Of a stretch of 25,911 nt of DNA, positions 17,470-25,834 are shown one piece after another. A model generated the notes under the pieces. It did no database searches. It was given only the letters and a program-made list of their open reading frames with translations, and had not been told where the DNA came from. Both the position numbers and the translations under genes were made by a program. Position 1 is the stretch's first letter. Each line of letters starts with the position of its first letter. Source of the stretch: Gracilaria caudata (lineage: Eukaryota > Rhodophyta > Florideophyceae > Gracilariales > Gracilariaceae); NCBI GenBank assembly GCA_030374735.1, contig JASCIV010000297.1, positions 1 to 25,911 on the forward strand, read 5' to 3'.

Positions 17470-18774
17470 ATGAAGCGAGAGCGCGCGTTGTTGACGGCGC
17501 TGAATATGTCACTGAGTACGTCTTCCTGTACGCAGGTGTCGTTGCCGGCGTCGGCGGCGTTGAGGTTGCATGTGGCGGCGAGGGATCTGCCTGAGCCGGA
17601 CAGACGCTCGCGCGCGGGCTATGCTGTGCTTTATGTGTGCGATGAGACGCGCACGTCGGCGGCGGAGGCTGAACGGGGGTCGGACGGTGCTGTGGTGGAG
17701 AGTGCGTTGTTGAGGCGCGCCACGACCTTGCTAAAGAACCCGAAGAAGACAGACACTTTGAGGGCACCGCATGTGGCGGCCGAGTATACGGCGCCGCCTT
17801 ATCCTACCGTGCATGTGCGTAGCGATGGCACATGCGTGAAGAGATCGTCGTGGAGTGTTTTGGGCGTCACGGAGGTTGCCAGGAAACAGGGGCGCGATGT
17901 GGAGTTTGCTCAACACTTTGAGCTACAGTTCGATATTCGCAGGGCGCAGTGTTTGAAGGTGGCGTTTTACGACTGTACAAAGGACTCTATGGAGGAACAA
18001 CGGCTCATTGGCACGGCCGAATCGGCTGTGAGCGCGTTGGCTGCCATGCCGGGTAAGCCGCTGGCGTTTCCGTTGCGCTTTGTGGCCGCTTCAGATAAGG
18101 ACCAAAAGAAGAGTAGCCGAATTCCCGTGGGAACGCTGTTAGTAACTGCGGTCGTCATTGGAGATGATGCCAAACGCTATCGACTGGACGTTCAATGTAG
18201 TCGAATCTTGAGGGCTAAGGCTCTCAGTTATAGCTCGGTGAAACGCTTGTTTTACACTATTCATGCGATTGTTGACGACAATCCAAAGTCCGATATCTGG
18301 ACGCTGTTGTATCGTTCGGGCTCCGTGGGAATGATTCGCACCAAGAAGGATGGTGGCAGTTTGGAGTACAACTACTTTTCGTGTCGAAGGGTGCTGGCAA
18401 GACCGGGCATGATCTTTGAAGAATCGGACGAGGGAGAGGCACAACACGAAAGCTTGTTCGAACGAGTGGGCGCGCTGGTGGGATTCAGAGAGGTGAAGAG
18501 ATTCTTCTCGCTACCTGGCGGTGACTTGCTACTGGATTCTAACACTACGCGACTCAAACTCACTTTGTTCGAGGACAAGGGCACCAATGCGGGCTTCGAT
18601 ATGATTGCTGACTCGGAGTTCACGGTGCAGGAACTACAACAGAGAGAGCTGGGCTCGACGTCGCCGGTGAAGATGAGGGCGAACGTGGTGGGGAAAACGG
18701 TGCTCAAGTATAAGGAATGCTCGAAAGATCCGAGATACTTCTGCGTGTCGCTGGAAATGCACGCGCCGAGGTAG
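17470..18774 (+). CDS. Tandem C2-domain, copine-like protein without vWA domain
   Basis: Starts at 17470 (434 aa) or at the Met at 17506 (422 aa); the frame is open further upstream but is low-complexity. The first C2 runs from LRLHVAARDLPEPD to LIGTAESAVSAL, with the copine-like block W-S-V-L-G-V-T-E-V and LKVAFYDC. A linker ending GTLLVTAVVIG parallels the copine inter-C2 strand. The second C2 runs from YRLDVQCSRI through WTLLYRSGSV to LKLTLFEDKG and FDMIADSEFTVQEL. Copines normally continue with a vWA domain; here the stop follows the second C2 directly. The Asp residues that bind calcium in loop 1 are largely missing (RAG where copines have SDP), so calcium-dependent membrane binding is doubtful. 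The role is unknown, possibly lipid or protein tethering. Confidence 0.68.
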   Translation: MKRERALLTALNMSLSTSSCTQVSLPASAALRLHVAARDLPEPDRRSRAGYAVLYVCDETRTSAAEAERGSDGAVVESALLRRATTLLKNPKKTDTLRAPHVAAEYTAPPYPTVHVRSDGTCVKRSSWSVLGVTEVARKQGRDVEFAQHFELQFDIRRAQCLKVAFYDCTKDSMEEQRLIGTAESAVSALAAMPGKPLAFPLRFVAASDKDQKKSSRIPVGTLLVTAVVIGDDAKRYRLDVQCSRILRAKALSYSSVKRLFYTIHAIVDDNPKSDIWTLLYRSGSVGMIRTKKDGGSLEYNYFSCRRVLARPGMIFEESDEGEAQHESLFERVGALVGFREVKRFFSLPGGDLLLDSNTTRLKLTLFEDKGTNAGFDMIADSEFTVQELQQRELGSTSPVKMRANVVGKTVLKYKECSKDPRYFCVSLEMHAPR

Positions 18775-18947
18775 AGTAAGGGCGGCGAGGGTTTCGTGGG
18801 AGGAGACTCTGGGCGAAGGCGGGGAGCACCTCGAGAGAAGGTGCTCGCGTCGACGTGGCTCGTCATGATGATGTGAGAGCGGCGAAGGGGGCAAGGATTG
18901 AGGTCTTGTTTGAGGTGTAACTTTTTGCTTATTTGCGTGCACATTTT

Positions 18948-19264
18948 TTAGCGGGCGTTGCGCAGCGCCATAGAGTGCCGCTTGTTTGTAGCCAATGCTT
19001 CTTTGTTGTAGACATACTCTGATTCGATGAGTTCCGGCTTATAGTCGTTTTCCTTCCAATGCGGAAGCCTTTCTGGGGAGGGCTCTTGAGCGTTTCCGCC
19101 TTCGGTGCTGTTACTCTTCTTCGTCGTGTCTGCGTGAGCGCGCCTGGCTGCCACCGCGCTTAGGTCGCGCGCTTAATCTGTTATTGTATACCTCCTACAC
19201 TTTCGCAAGTGAACGCCGAACAAAATTCTCTGCAATTTATGTTCACCGCAGGTTTACTGTACAT
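18948..19264 (-). CDS. Possible small two-exon gene, unknown product
   Basis: A minus-strand exon (19129-18948) reads TTKKSNSTEGG...PHWKENDYKPELIESEYV...ATNKRHSMALRNAR and stops at 18948. It has no ATG of its own. A 62-bp intron (19191-19130, GTATAC...CACGCAG) would join it in phase to an exon 19264-19192 beginning MYSKPAVNIN, giving 84 residues. The C-terminal exon is charged and looks like a real soluble protein end; the first exon is a weak call. I do not recognise the family. The gene would lie convergent to the copine-like gene and downstream of the PhyH gene. Confidence 0.35.
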
Positions 19265-19498
19265 CCTTCGCAGTATTCTGCTGGAATGTGCTGCCTTGTT
19301 TTGCGTGTGCTCGTGCTCACGCACCAGTTCCTGACGTGTGGGTAATAAGGCTAAGCGTAGAAAACCGTTGGAAAGGTTTAGGGTTGAACGTAAAGGGTGA
19401 CTGTAGGGCTCCTTTATAGTATGAAGTTTGTGTGCACTGCCGTACAAACTTTGTAGATATTTTGCGATAATACTCGCATTGAAACTCCACACTATAGT

Positions 19499-20536
19499 CT
19501 ATAATTCTGCCTTATACTGCTGCCTGTGATCACACTCCGCAATTCCTTCGAATCCAACCCAGGGCGTCGCCGACAAATTGAACTGATTCAATAACTCGTC
19601 ATGCTGCTTGTGACGAACGCGAAAGTAAATATTCTTTCGAATCTGCTCCCATGCGTTCACACCTGGAGCATGTGCCAAGCGTTGATGGGCGATGAACGCA
19701 TCCCCTCGTTTAACAAGCACCCGTGTAGGTGTTCCCACATCTGGCTTCGTGCTCTTGAACGTTGCGATCACATCCTCCGCTGCTTTCTGATCGCTAGTGT
19801 TAGTTCAATCTGTTGATGAACATCATCATCATGATATGACATCCCAAAGCCATGAAAATAAATCCGAACTTACCGTTTCAATGATTTCTCGCATTGTTGC
19901 GTGTGTGCTGAGATGCGATCCTGACCGAGTTTTAAAACATGTTCATTATTAAACGTTAGCAGTTCTGATGACCACTGAGTCCGCAGCTTCTGTTACGAGT
20001 CAACGTCAAAGTAAGTTAACAGTCGTTTGCTGGAGCAACTTACCAGGCCATACAGTGAACTGTCCACGATTTTCATCGACATCTTGTCCTTCACTCAGCG
20101 CCACGCCCACAATCGCCGCAAAGTCTGCACCACGATTCACGTAGTCTCCGAGCGGAGTATCAATATGCCACTTCTGTTTCGGGTGCTCTTCATGAAGACC
20201 AAGTTCACTGTCAGCATTTGGTACCGTGTATGCAACTTGTCCGTCTTGATTCAACACGTCCACATTGCCAGCGCCAAACAACTGTTCGGCTACTTGCAAC
20301 AGCTCGCTTTTGAAGAACAAATCGGTGACTGCTGGTGCTGTCTTCACCGATTTCCAGAACGACGGCGTCGGTTTGGCGGAGCCTTGGCTTTTTGGTAGGT
20401 TGTAATGCTGCGCAGAATAGGCTGCGTCGCAGTGATTTATTGCGGCTTGTATCAGACCGATTGAAACGATTTGGGGCAGTATTAAGTACCCATCACGAAT
20501 GAATGACAGTTTTTGTTCTTCGGTGAGTAACGTCAT
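19499..20536 (-). CDS. Phytanoyl-CoA dioxygenase (PhyH)-like Fe(II)/2-oxoglutarate oxygenase, three exons
   Basis: Exons are 20536-20044, 19920-19874 and 19786-19499. Intron 1 (123 bp, GTAAGT...CTGCTAACG...CAG) rebuilds GQFTVWPGSHLSTHATM; intron 2 (87 bp, GTAAGT...GAACTAACAC...CAG) restores phase into KAAEDVIATFKS. The product is 275 residues. The iron ligands are H124 and D126 (WHIDTP) and the distal His, most likely H219 in GDAFIAHQRLAHAPGVN. A downstream Arg in IRKNIYFR probably contacts 2-oxoglutarate. FIRDGYLILPQIV near the N-terminus is the usual opening of the family. The substrate is not predictable; many members hydroxylate small molecules rather than phytanoyl-CoA. Only 19 bases separate its ATG from the stop of the upstream minus-strand ORF. 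Confidence 0.88.
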
Positions 20537-20555
20537 TTGTTCAGAGTGCGGCTTT

Positions 20556-20906
20556 TCACTTGTCGATGACGGCCTGTTCCTCTCGGGTAGTGGATAGATT
20601 AGAGTGTACTTGTACTCGCGTTAGAACGATAAGTGGGCCACGTTGAAGAGACGGGAAAAGAACCTTTGAACTCTGTCGTAGCTCTTGAAGACGACAACGC
20701 ATCTCCACATCAATAACGGGAGTAACAGCTACAAGCTGGGCAGTCCGAAAGTGCAGCGAAGCTGAATTGTCTTGAGTTGACAACATTGCATAGACTGTAA
20801 CGCGGCCTGCATGGAAAATTACATGCAGTACAGGAAAATGTGCAATGACGTGTAAAGTTAACCATATCAGCAGTGTTAGGATGCCCGTGGCGAAGTGGTG
20901 AGACAT
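20556..20906 (-). CDS. Small putative membrane protein ORF, 116 aa
   Basis: From the Met at 20906 this ORF encodes a hydrophobic N-terminal segment (about residues 8-32, GILTLLIWLTLHVIAHFPVL) followed by a soluble part rich in Leu/Val/Gln/Arg (TAQLVAVTPVIDVEMRCRLQ, then QRGPLIVLTRVQV). Codon use is even and protein-like. I do not recognise the family. The stop is 19 bases from the PhyH start, and the ATG is 12 bases from a divergent plus-strand ATG at 20919. Both are unusually tight, so the two genes either share control regions or one call is wrong. It could also be the 5' leader of the PhyH mRNA. Confidence 0.42.
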   Translation of the reverse strand: MSHHFATGILTLLIWLTLHVIAHFPVLHVIFHAGRVTVYAMLSTQDNSASLHFRTAQLVAVTPVIDVEMRCRLQELRQSSKVLFPSLQRGPLIVLTRVQVHSNLSTTREEQAVIDK

Positions 20907-20918
20907 GGCGTATGAATC

Positions 20919-21475
20919 ATGGAGGGAAACGGAGATTCTCACTTTGCGCCATTCCCGTCGAAAGGTGTAACATTAGGGATAACCTGATGTTCTTGTTCGG
21001 AGCACATAGCCCCTTGCTCCTCGCGACCAGGAGCTGCTTACAGATAGATACATGTCACCACTCCTCGTCTTCCTCAGCATCAGTTCTACTGCAAATCCCT
21101 TATACGTAACTTTGGTACACTGCGCGCGGCGCAAGGTGAGTGAGTAGACAATGTGCGCTCGTTCTTCAACAGGTTTGCAGAATGTGCCGGCAAGAAACCT
21201 TTTGAACCTTTTAATTCGAAGAGCTGATCCAGCAAATCATTTGATTTCAAAGCCGCCTGTTTTTTGCTGCAGTTCCTCCGGGTAGTGTAGCGCTCTGGTA
21301 CAGCAACTGGAATGCTGGGCCATCATGGGAATTCAATCCGGATGACGTCCTCTTTTTGAAGGCTGAAAGCCAGAGCACGCTCACCGTTGTCCCGCTTGTG
21401 CCGATACAGCAACCATACCTCTGTCGAGAACTGCATCGTCTCCGAGCTTCAAATACCGCGTACCCTGCACTTTGA
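20919..21475 (+). CDS. Probable small spliced gene, unknown product
   Basis: The terminal exon 21273-21475 is clearly protein-like: PPGSVALWYSNWNAGPSW, then FNPDDVLFLKAESQSTLTVV, ending ASNTAYPAL. It follows a textbook 3' splice site (TTTTTTGCTGCAG). A GTGAGT donor at 21136 gives a 137-bp intron and an upstream exon ending RNFGTLRAAQ in matching phase. A first exon at 20919-20966 (MEGNGDSHFAPFPSKG) can be joined in phase through a weaker donor (GTAACA) and an acceptor before 21078, giving about 102 residues. The last exon is fairly secure and the first junction is tentative. No family is recognised. It is co-directional with the p24 gene, whose ATG is 137 bases downstream. Confidence 0.45.
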
Positions 21476-21612
21476 TTGTTTCCGAATCTGACGTTCGGAC
21501 GCGCTGTTCACAGACGACCGTGGTACAATCTACCGCCATAGCTACGTTCCACCTTTTGCAGCTGATTTTGGAGTTGACGCACCTGCATATCCCAGCAACT
21601 ATTTCAGTCGTA

Positions 21613-22275
21613 ATGGGGCGTTATTGTGGAGCTCTCATCTTCTTTACATTGCTGCTCGCAATCAACGTTACATGCGCCATGCAGTTCGCAATGAGTTTCG
21701 GTGAAAAGAAGTGCTTCATAGAGCATGTTCCTCGAGGCTCTACACTCTACGCCGAGATTCGCACCAGGTCCACTACCACCCCGCTTGATATTGACGTATT
21801 CATAGCAAATGAGCGGGGAGTTATTGTTGCTAACAAAGCTGCAGTAACAGATCACAAAATCACACTCCCCGGTTCAGGCCAGCCCCATAACAACCCAACA
21901 CTAGAGGCATACCGCTTCTGTTTCTTGAATCAAATACATCCGCATCAAGTCGTTATAAAGGGCGAAACTCGCGTGTCATTTAACGTTCGCTTTGGAGCCG
22001 GTGGGAAGGGCGTGCAGCGTGTTGAATTGCTGAAACGTGATCAAATCGAAACCACGAATGATAAGATTCGTAGCCTTGAAGATGACTTGAATCGGGTATT
22101 GACACAAATGGACGATCTCAAGGAGCAAGAAGATATTTTGTCGCAGTACAACAGAGCCACCTCCAGGCATCTGCAAACCTTGAGTTCTCTGACAAGTATC
22201 ATAATCATTGCCATTGGCGCTTTGCAATTCGATGCTGTCAAGGGTACATTGCGCCAAAGAAAGGCTATTCCGTAG
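21613..22275 (+). CDS. p24/TMED family cargo receptor (GOLD domain)
   Basis: A 220-residue type I membrane protein of the early secretory pathway. p24 proteins cycle in COPI/COPII vesicles between ER and Golgi. The signal peptide is about 1-23 (CGALIFFTLLLAINVTCA). The GOLD domain runs from MSFGEKKCFIEHVPRG to VSFNVRFG, with the conserved cysteine pair C34 and C103 (YRFCFLN). A coiled coil spans about 135-185 (VELLKRDQIETTNDKIRSLE and on). One membrane span is at 190-206 (SSLTSIIIIAIGALQF). The cytosolic tail is short (DAVKGTLRQRKAIP); it lacks the usual Phe-Phe and a strict KKXX signal. The frame extends upstream to 21472, but the Met at 21613 directly precedes the signal peptide and is preferred. 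Confidence 0.92.
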   Translation: MGRYCGALIFFTLLLAINVTCAMQFAMSFGEKKCFIEHVPRGSTLYAEIRTRSTTTPLDIDVFIANERGVIVANKAAVTDHKITLPGSGQPHNNPTLEAYRFCFLNQIHPHQVVIKGETRVSFNVRFGAGGKGVQRVELLKRDQIETTNDKIRSLEDDLNRVLTQMDDLKEQEDILSQYNRATSRHLQTLSSLTSIIIIAIGALQFDAVKGTLRQRKAIP

Positions 22276-22577
22276 CTTTGGTTGTGCGTGTTTATCCCGT
22301 CCCTGAGGTGACCAATCCGATCTTATGTGCTCCTTATGTATATTGTCACTAATTTCTACCAACTGAAATGCCTGACAGGAAGCGATCGACTCTCGTATAG
22401 GTTTGGTAACTAGATCGAAGCCACTGGTTTCAGAAATTATGCCACCATCAACTCTGAACTTGAAATCTCCGTTCGTTTACCCCACAGACTTCATTCTTCG
22501 CTGAAACTTAGATGATACTGTTCCGTCGAGATGGTCTCGTTGTGAGATTTTGAAATCAGTGACTTACCGGTTCCCAT
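21976..22577 (-). other. Weak candidate: minus-strand spliced ORF antisense to the p24 gene end
   Basis: A mini-exon ATG-GGA-ACC-G (22577-22568) is followed by GTAAGT. It can be joined across a 101-bp intron to a frame opening at 22466 (DFKFRVDGGIISETSGFDL, then TKPIRESIASCQAFQL) that remains open to 21976. The part below 22276 is antisense to the p24 coding sequence and is probably a shadow. The part above it reads protein-like but matches nothing I know. The acceptor (CGGAG) is weak. Confidence 0.2.
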
Positions 22578-23311
22578 TTACTCTTTACGTGTACTAGCGT
22601 TGTGTGTGGTAGCTTACTACAAGAATCGTTGCCCACGTTCATCAGTCGTCCGGCCAGACACTTTCGTAGCCCAGTCGTCTCTCACATTGTGCTTGATTCC
22701 CATGGGCGGCAAGTTCCATTTCTTTGGTCTTGCAGTTCGTTGTTCGCTTATCAATCACGAACAAAGCGATACAGGCTTTGATTCGTCCCTATCTTTTTTG
22801 CAAATGCGGTTGGTATCGGAGCATATCGGCGAGGAAAATTCGTGCATGTAGATCATAGAACGTGATGCAGCGGAAGGAGCTTGTAGAATTAACTAGAAGA
22901 GGCCCTCTAAATGAAGTCCTAGAACTTGGCATGGTTTCAAGCCTTTGCCTTTTCTCTCCGAAGATTTTGTCAAGACAATAGTAGCCCTTGCAGGGTCTCC
23001 AATCATTTATAGATAAACGCCATATCCTGTCAGATGTGGTTCCACCCTGAGCATGACAGAAAAAAATCCAGCTTGCTACGGCCGTCAAAATCGTTTAGTG
23101 CGTTATCCTGCAGTCCTTCACTTTATGTAATCTAGACACTACAAACTTTCCGTCTAACCCCATACCTATTTAAGTTACACATCTGAGCTTGAAGAAACTC
23201 TTTCGAACGCGGGCTAAAAAATTCAGTTCCTCGGAACACAGCGATATGATGCTGTGTAGCTTGCAAATTGATCAACGACGAAGATACGTCACACCTGGAC
23301 AACTATATTAC
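22578..23311. other. Intergenic region without supported gene
   Basis: Contains only short ORFs lacking ATG starts (22600-22851 +, 22789-23088 -). Several minus-strand pieces in different frames look vaguely coding (KRTTNCKTKEMELAAHGNQ near 22700), as a decayed gene or transposase might, but no family can be named. Confidence 0.3.
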
Positions 23312-23737
23312 TCAGCGGTCATTGACATGACCATCACCTGAAGCATAATCTCGTAAACTGTCCATGATCTCATTCTGAAACCGAACCGGAGGTTCTTGCT
23401 GTCTCAGTACCCATTTAAGAACGTCAGGTGTATCGGCGTCTAACAAGTCTTCAGTCATGGTCAACTGACCGTCGTCACTCATTGTCGGCACATATTTGAC
23501 TGCCCAGTTGCCAAAAAGGATATCAAGTTCCAACCACCCTCTCTGCTTGCTCCGATAGATAATTCTTCTTTGGCGCACGGAAACGTTGTCAGGAATCTGA
23601 GCCCCTCCTTGTGGTGCGCGAAGGTGCTCAATGTGCCATTGTTTCACACCCGTGGTTAGGCTCCGTAGCGTTGTCGAGGCTTGAGAGACGACCTCGAGTT
23701 GCGAGTAGCAATTACGAATGGCCGAAAGACGCTGCAT
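23312..23737 (-). CDS. Succinate dehydrogenase assembly factor 2 (SDHAF2/Sdh5/SdhE family)
   Basis: A 141-residue protein. The family promotes covalent FAD attachment to the SDH flavoprotein subunit in the mitochondrial matrix. The core RQRRIIYRSKQRGWLELDIL (55-74) contains the conserved RG-LELD motif that contacts the flavoprotein; LLDADTPDVLKWVLRQQEPP matches the family's end block. The N-terminus MQRLSAIRNCYSQLEVVSQASTTLRSL-type sequence is basic, Ser/Leu-rich and free of acidic residues except one Glu, as in a mitochondrial presequence, so the Met at 23737 is preferred. The frame, however, stays open far upstream and connects in phase to further exons (see the 23732-24158 entry). The protein ends in a short polar tail. 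Confidence 0.9.
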   Translation of the reverse strand: MQRLSAIRNCYSQLEVVSQASTTLRSLTTGVKQWHIEHLRAPQGGAQIPDNVSVRQRRIIYRSKQRGWLELDILFGNWAVKYVPTMSDDGQLTMTEDLLDADTPDVLKWVLRQQEPPVRFQNEIMDSLRDYASGDGHVNDR

Positions 23738-24158
23738 GATATGTAAACGCAAGTGTAGAGGGGAACAAAATTTTCTAGACGAGCAGAGGCTTACCCATAC
23801 ATAAAACCTGACAGGAGGGGAATGCGTGAAATGAAGAAAATGATGTCCGCGGCAACGAAAAAGATCAGCAGAATCTTTGGGAGAGGAAGGGGATAAACGC
23901 TTTCTGAAGATTGATGCAATAAATTCTTGCGGAACCCATCCACACTCGCTGTCGTTTCTGCAAAGATGGAAAGAGAAAGAAAGGGTCATTGTAGGATTCG
24001 TGTAGTGACCAGGAGCAGTTTTGGACAAATAAGTAAGTGAATATTTCTGTATTGTGAGAAAAGTGCACTGACTTCATGAAAACTGAATATATGAGAGGGT
24101 GACAATATGCCATCAGGCGAGTGACTTCAACACTGTCACCGTCTACACAAGTGGCCAT
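23732..24158 (-). other. Upstream exons in phase with SDHAF2 (alternative N-terminus or separate gene)
   Basis: An ATG at 24158 opens a 86-base exon (MATCVDGDSVEVTRLMAY...) ending before GTCAGT. A 115-bp intron with a strong pyrimidine tract (ending CTTTCCATCTTTGCAG) joins it in phase to exon 23957-23795 (NDSECGWVPQEFIASIFRKR, then GHHFLHFTHSPPVRFYVW). A GTAAGC donor and an ATGCAG acceptor (intron 23794-23732, 63 bp) then lead in phase into SDHAF2, removing its Met. The 54-residue second exon reads like a structured domain but I do not recognise it. It may be a separate gene, an alternative first part of the SDHAF2 transcript, or a fusion. Confidence 0.4.
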
Positions 24159-24285
24159 CTTGCGACTGCTATATTGTCACTCGTTGCGGCTCTTCCGTCG
24201 CCGCAACTGACTCGAAAGTCACTGTTGATTGTTGGCAGTCGTAGTCAACATTAACCATTTCTCCCCCTCAAACCCTTTGCATAAG

Positions 24286-25524
24286 TGCTACCCAATCAAC
24301 GTATCATGGCGCATTCATTTGCCTTCTACAACGGCCAAAGCCTTGGCACACATTCAAGACACAGACGACTGCACTACTCTTGCAGAGCTTTTTTGTACTG
24401 ACGCCCACCCTCGTATCAGTAAAATTAGGAAGTCGTTCTTGCGCTTGTCGTTGCTGTGCATCCTGATCGTGGCGGAAGTAGGGATCTCGATCGATCCAAG
24501 GAGTGCATGCAGATCATTGCTCGCGGCTTTGAGCAAGCAAAAAATGAAGCGCTTATAACTGCTTGGGAAAGAGGTAAAGCTCTCCCTTCCGATCCTGTTC
24601 TGGAGGAAGACGTTTACTTCTGTTTACGCACCAGTGATCGCGAAAAAGAATACGAGCGCCAAATGCACGCTCGAGAAGAGCAAGAATTCCGCAAAGCTGA
24701 ACAACGACAAAAGCAATCTGCTGCTCGTCCATCACAGCCGCCATCTTCTCAGTCCAAACTGCCTCGCCGTAAGAAGACACCACCGCGTTCCAATTCGTCA
24801 ACCTCGGGATTTCCGTTTGCACAGAGCCAGGGCCCTTCTTCAAAACATACAGATAAGTCACCACCGCCTCAGCGTTCAGGCCAACCTCGCCGCTCTCTAT
24901 CCCCACCGTCTCGTTCAACTACAAAACGATGTGGAGGTTCTCCACGCACCCGTCAATCGTCTCCGCTCGCCCGTAAACCTTCATCACCGCGTGAATCTGT
25001 TTCTAGATCGCCAAAGGGGCAGAGGTCATCCCCTGTCAGATGCCACCCATCTCCTACTGACCAGTCCCCGCCACCACCCCGTCAAGAGTCGCCGCCACCG
25101 CGGCATGCGCCGCTGCCCCCCCACCATGCGCCGCAGAACCCCCGCCATGAGCCACCCCCCCAAACCGCGTCATGGCTCACCACCGCCGTCTGGTCATGGG
25201 TCGCCACCACCATCTCGTCAAGGGCCGCCACCGCCATCTCGCCATGCGTCAAAGTCTTCCAACCGCCAAACACTTCCGCTTCAACGTCCATCGCCGCGAC
25301 AGGCTCCATATTCATCGCCTCCGCCTGATCTTCCATCACCACCGCCTCCGTCGTCCTCGCTACATCGCCACTGCTCGCTGTCCACTCCCAAACAGTCTAA
25401 TCCGCCGCAACCCCGTTGTGCATCCCCGCCGCCTTGTCCTCCCACGTCTACCACCTGTCCCCCGTCGCATCGAAGAGAGGCTGCCTGTTATCCGGAAATA
25501 TCAGGAATTGACAATGAATACTGA
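24286..25524 (+). CDS. J-domain (DnaJ/HSP40) protein with Ser/Pro/Arg-rich tail; two frame breaks
   Basis: Frame A (to 24459) encodes helices I-II of a J domain (CTTLAELFC, then KIRKSFLRLSLLC). The HPD motif and glycine turn (HPDRGGSRDLD) are in the next frame, starting at 24459, so one base is missing at the junction TGTGCATCC. That frame continues through helices III-IV (CMQIIARGFEQAKNEALITAW), a charged helix (DREKEYERQMHAREEQEFRK) and a Ser/Pro/Arg tail. At a run of 7 C (25155-25161) the repetitive tail (HGSPPPSGHGSPPPSRQ) moves back to frame A and runs to the stop at 25524. J domains activate Hsp70 ATPase; the RS/SPP tail suggests a nuclear or RNA-linked role (inference). No in-frame ATG precedes the first segment; an exon boundary after CATAAG at 24285 (with a TTAAC branch-like site) suggests an unseen 5' exon. 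Confidence 0.6.
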
Positions 25525-25751
25525 CAAATGATTCAAGCTGAAGTGTCCTCACAACAGCGTAAACTTCACTTTTCGTAGGGAGAGTTCGACACACTGAGTC
25601 AACAAACTGTGTTCTTTTCAGTGCTCTAACTAGTCAAAACTTTTGGTTCGCTTATCGGCACGAACCATTATCGTATGGTCACTACCCTGGTCTATCAATA
25701 TCCAGAAATTCAGCTTCTAGGGCGCTCAAAAAATCACTTGTCACTACCCCG
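25525..25751. other. Short intergenic region
   Basis: 3' flank of the J-domain gene and upstream region of the possible exon at 25752. I see no canonical poly(A) signal or other feature. Confidence 0.3.
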
Positions 25752-25834
25752 ATGTCGTCATTTACCCAAAAAGAAAAAACATTCGGCACTGCGGATTCCA
25801 GACCGATCCCTCATGTCAGTACTGTTGTCATACT
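25752..25834 (+). CDS. Possible first exon of an unknown gene (cut by right edge)
   Basis: An ATG at 25752 opens 27 codons (MSSFTQKEKTFGTADSRPIP and on to VVI) and ends in CT directly before GTAAGT at 25835. A GGCTAACC branch-like sequence follows at about 25891, as in the confirmed introns of this window, so an acceptor is expected just beyond the edge. The family cannot be told from 28 residues. Confidence 0.4.

Noticed and set aside
22600..23088. Decayed transposase
   Set aside because: Some minus-strand fragments looked suggestive, but no catalytic motif, terminal repeats or target duplication could be found.
24634..25524. Separate plus ORF of 296 codons
   Set aside because: Its first two thirds are a shadow of the J-domain protein frame; only the part after the 7-C run is the real, frame-shifted tail.
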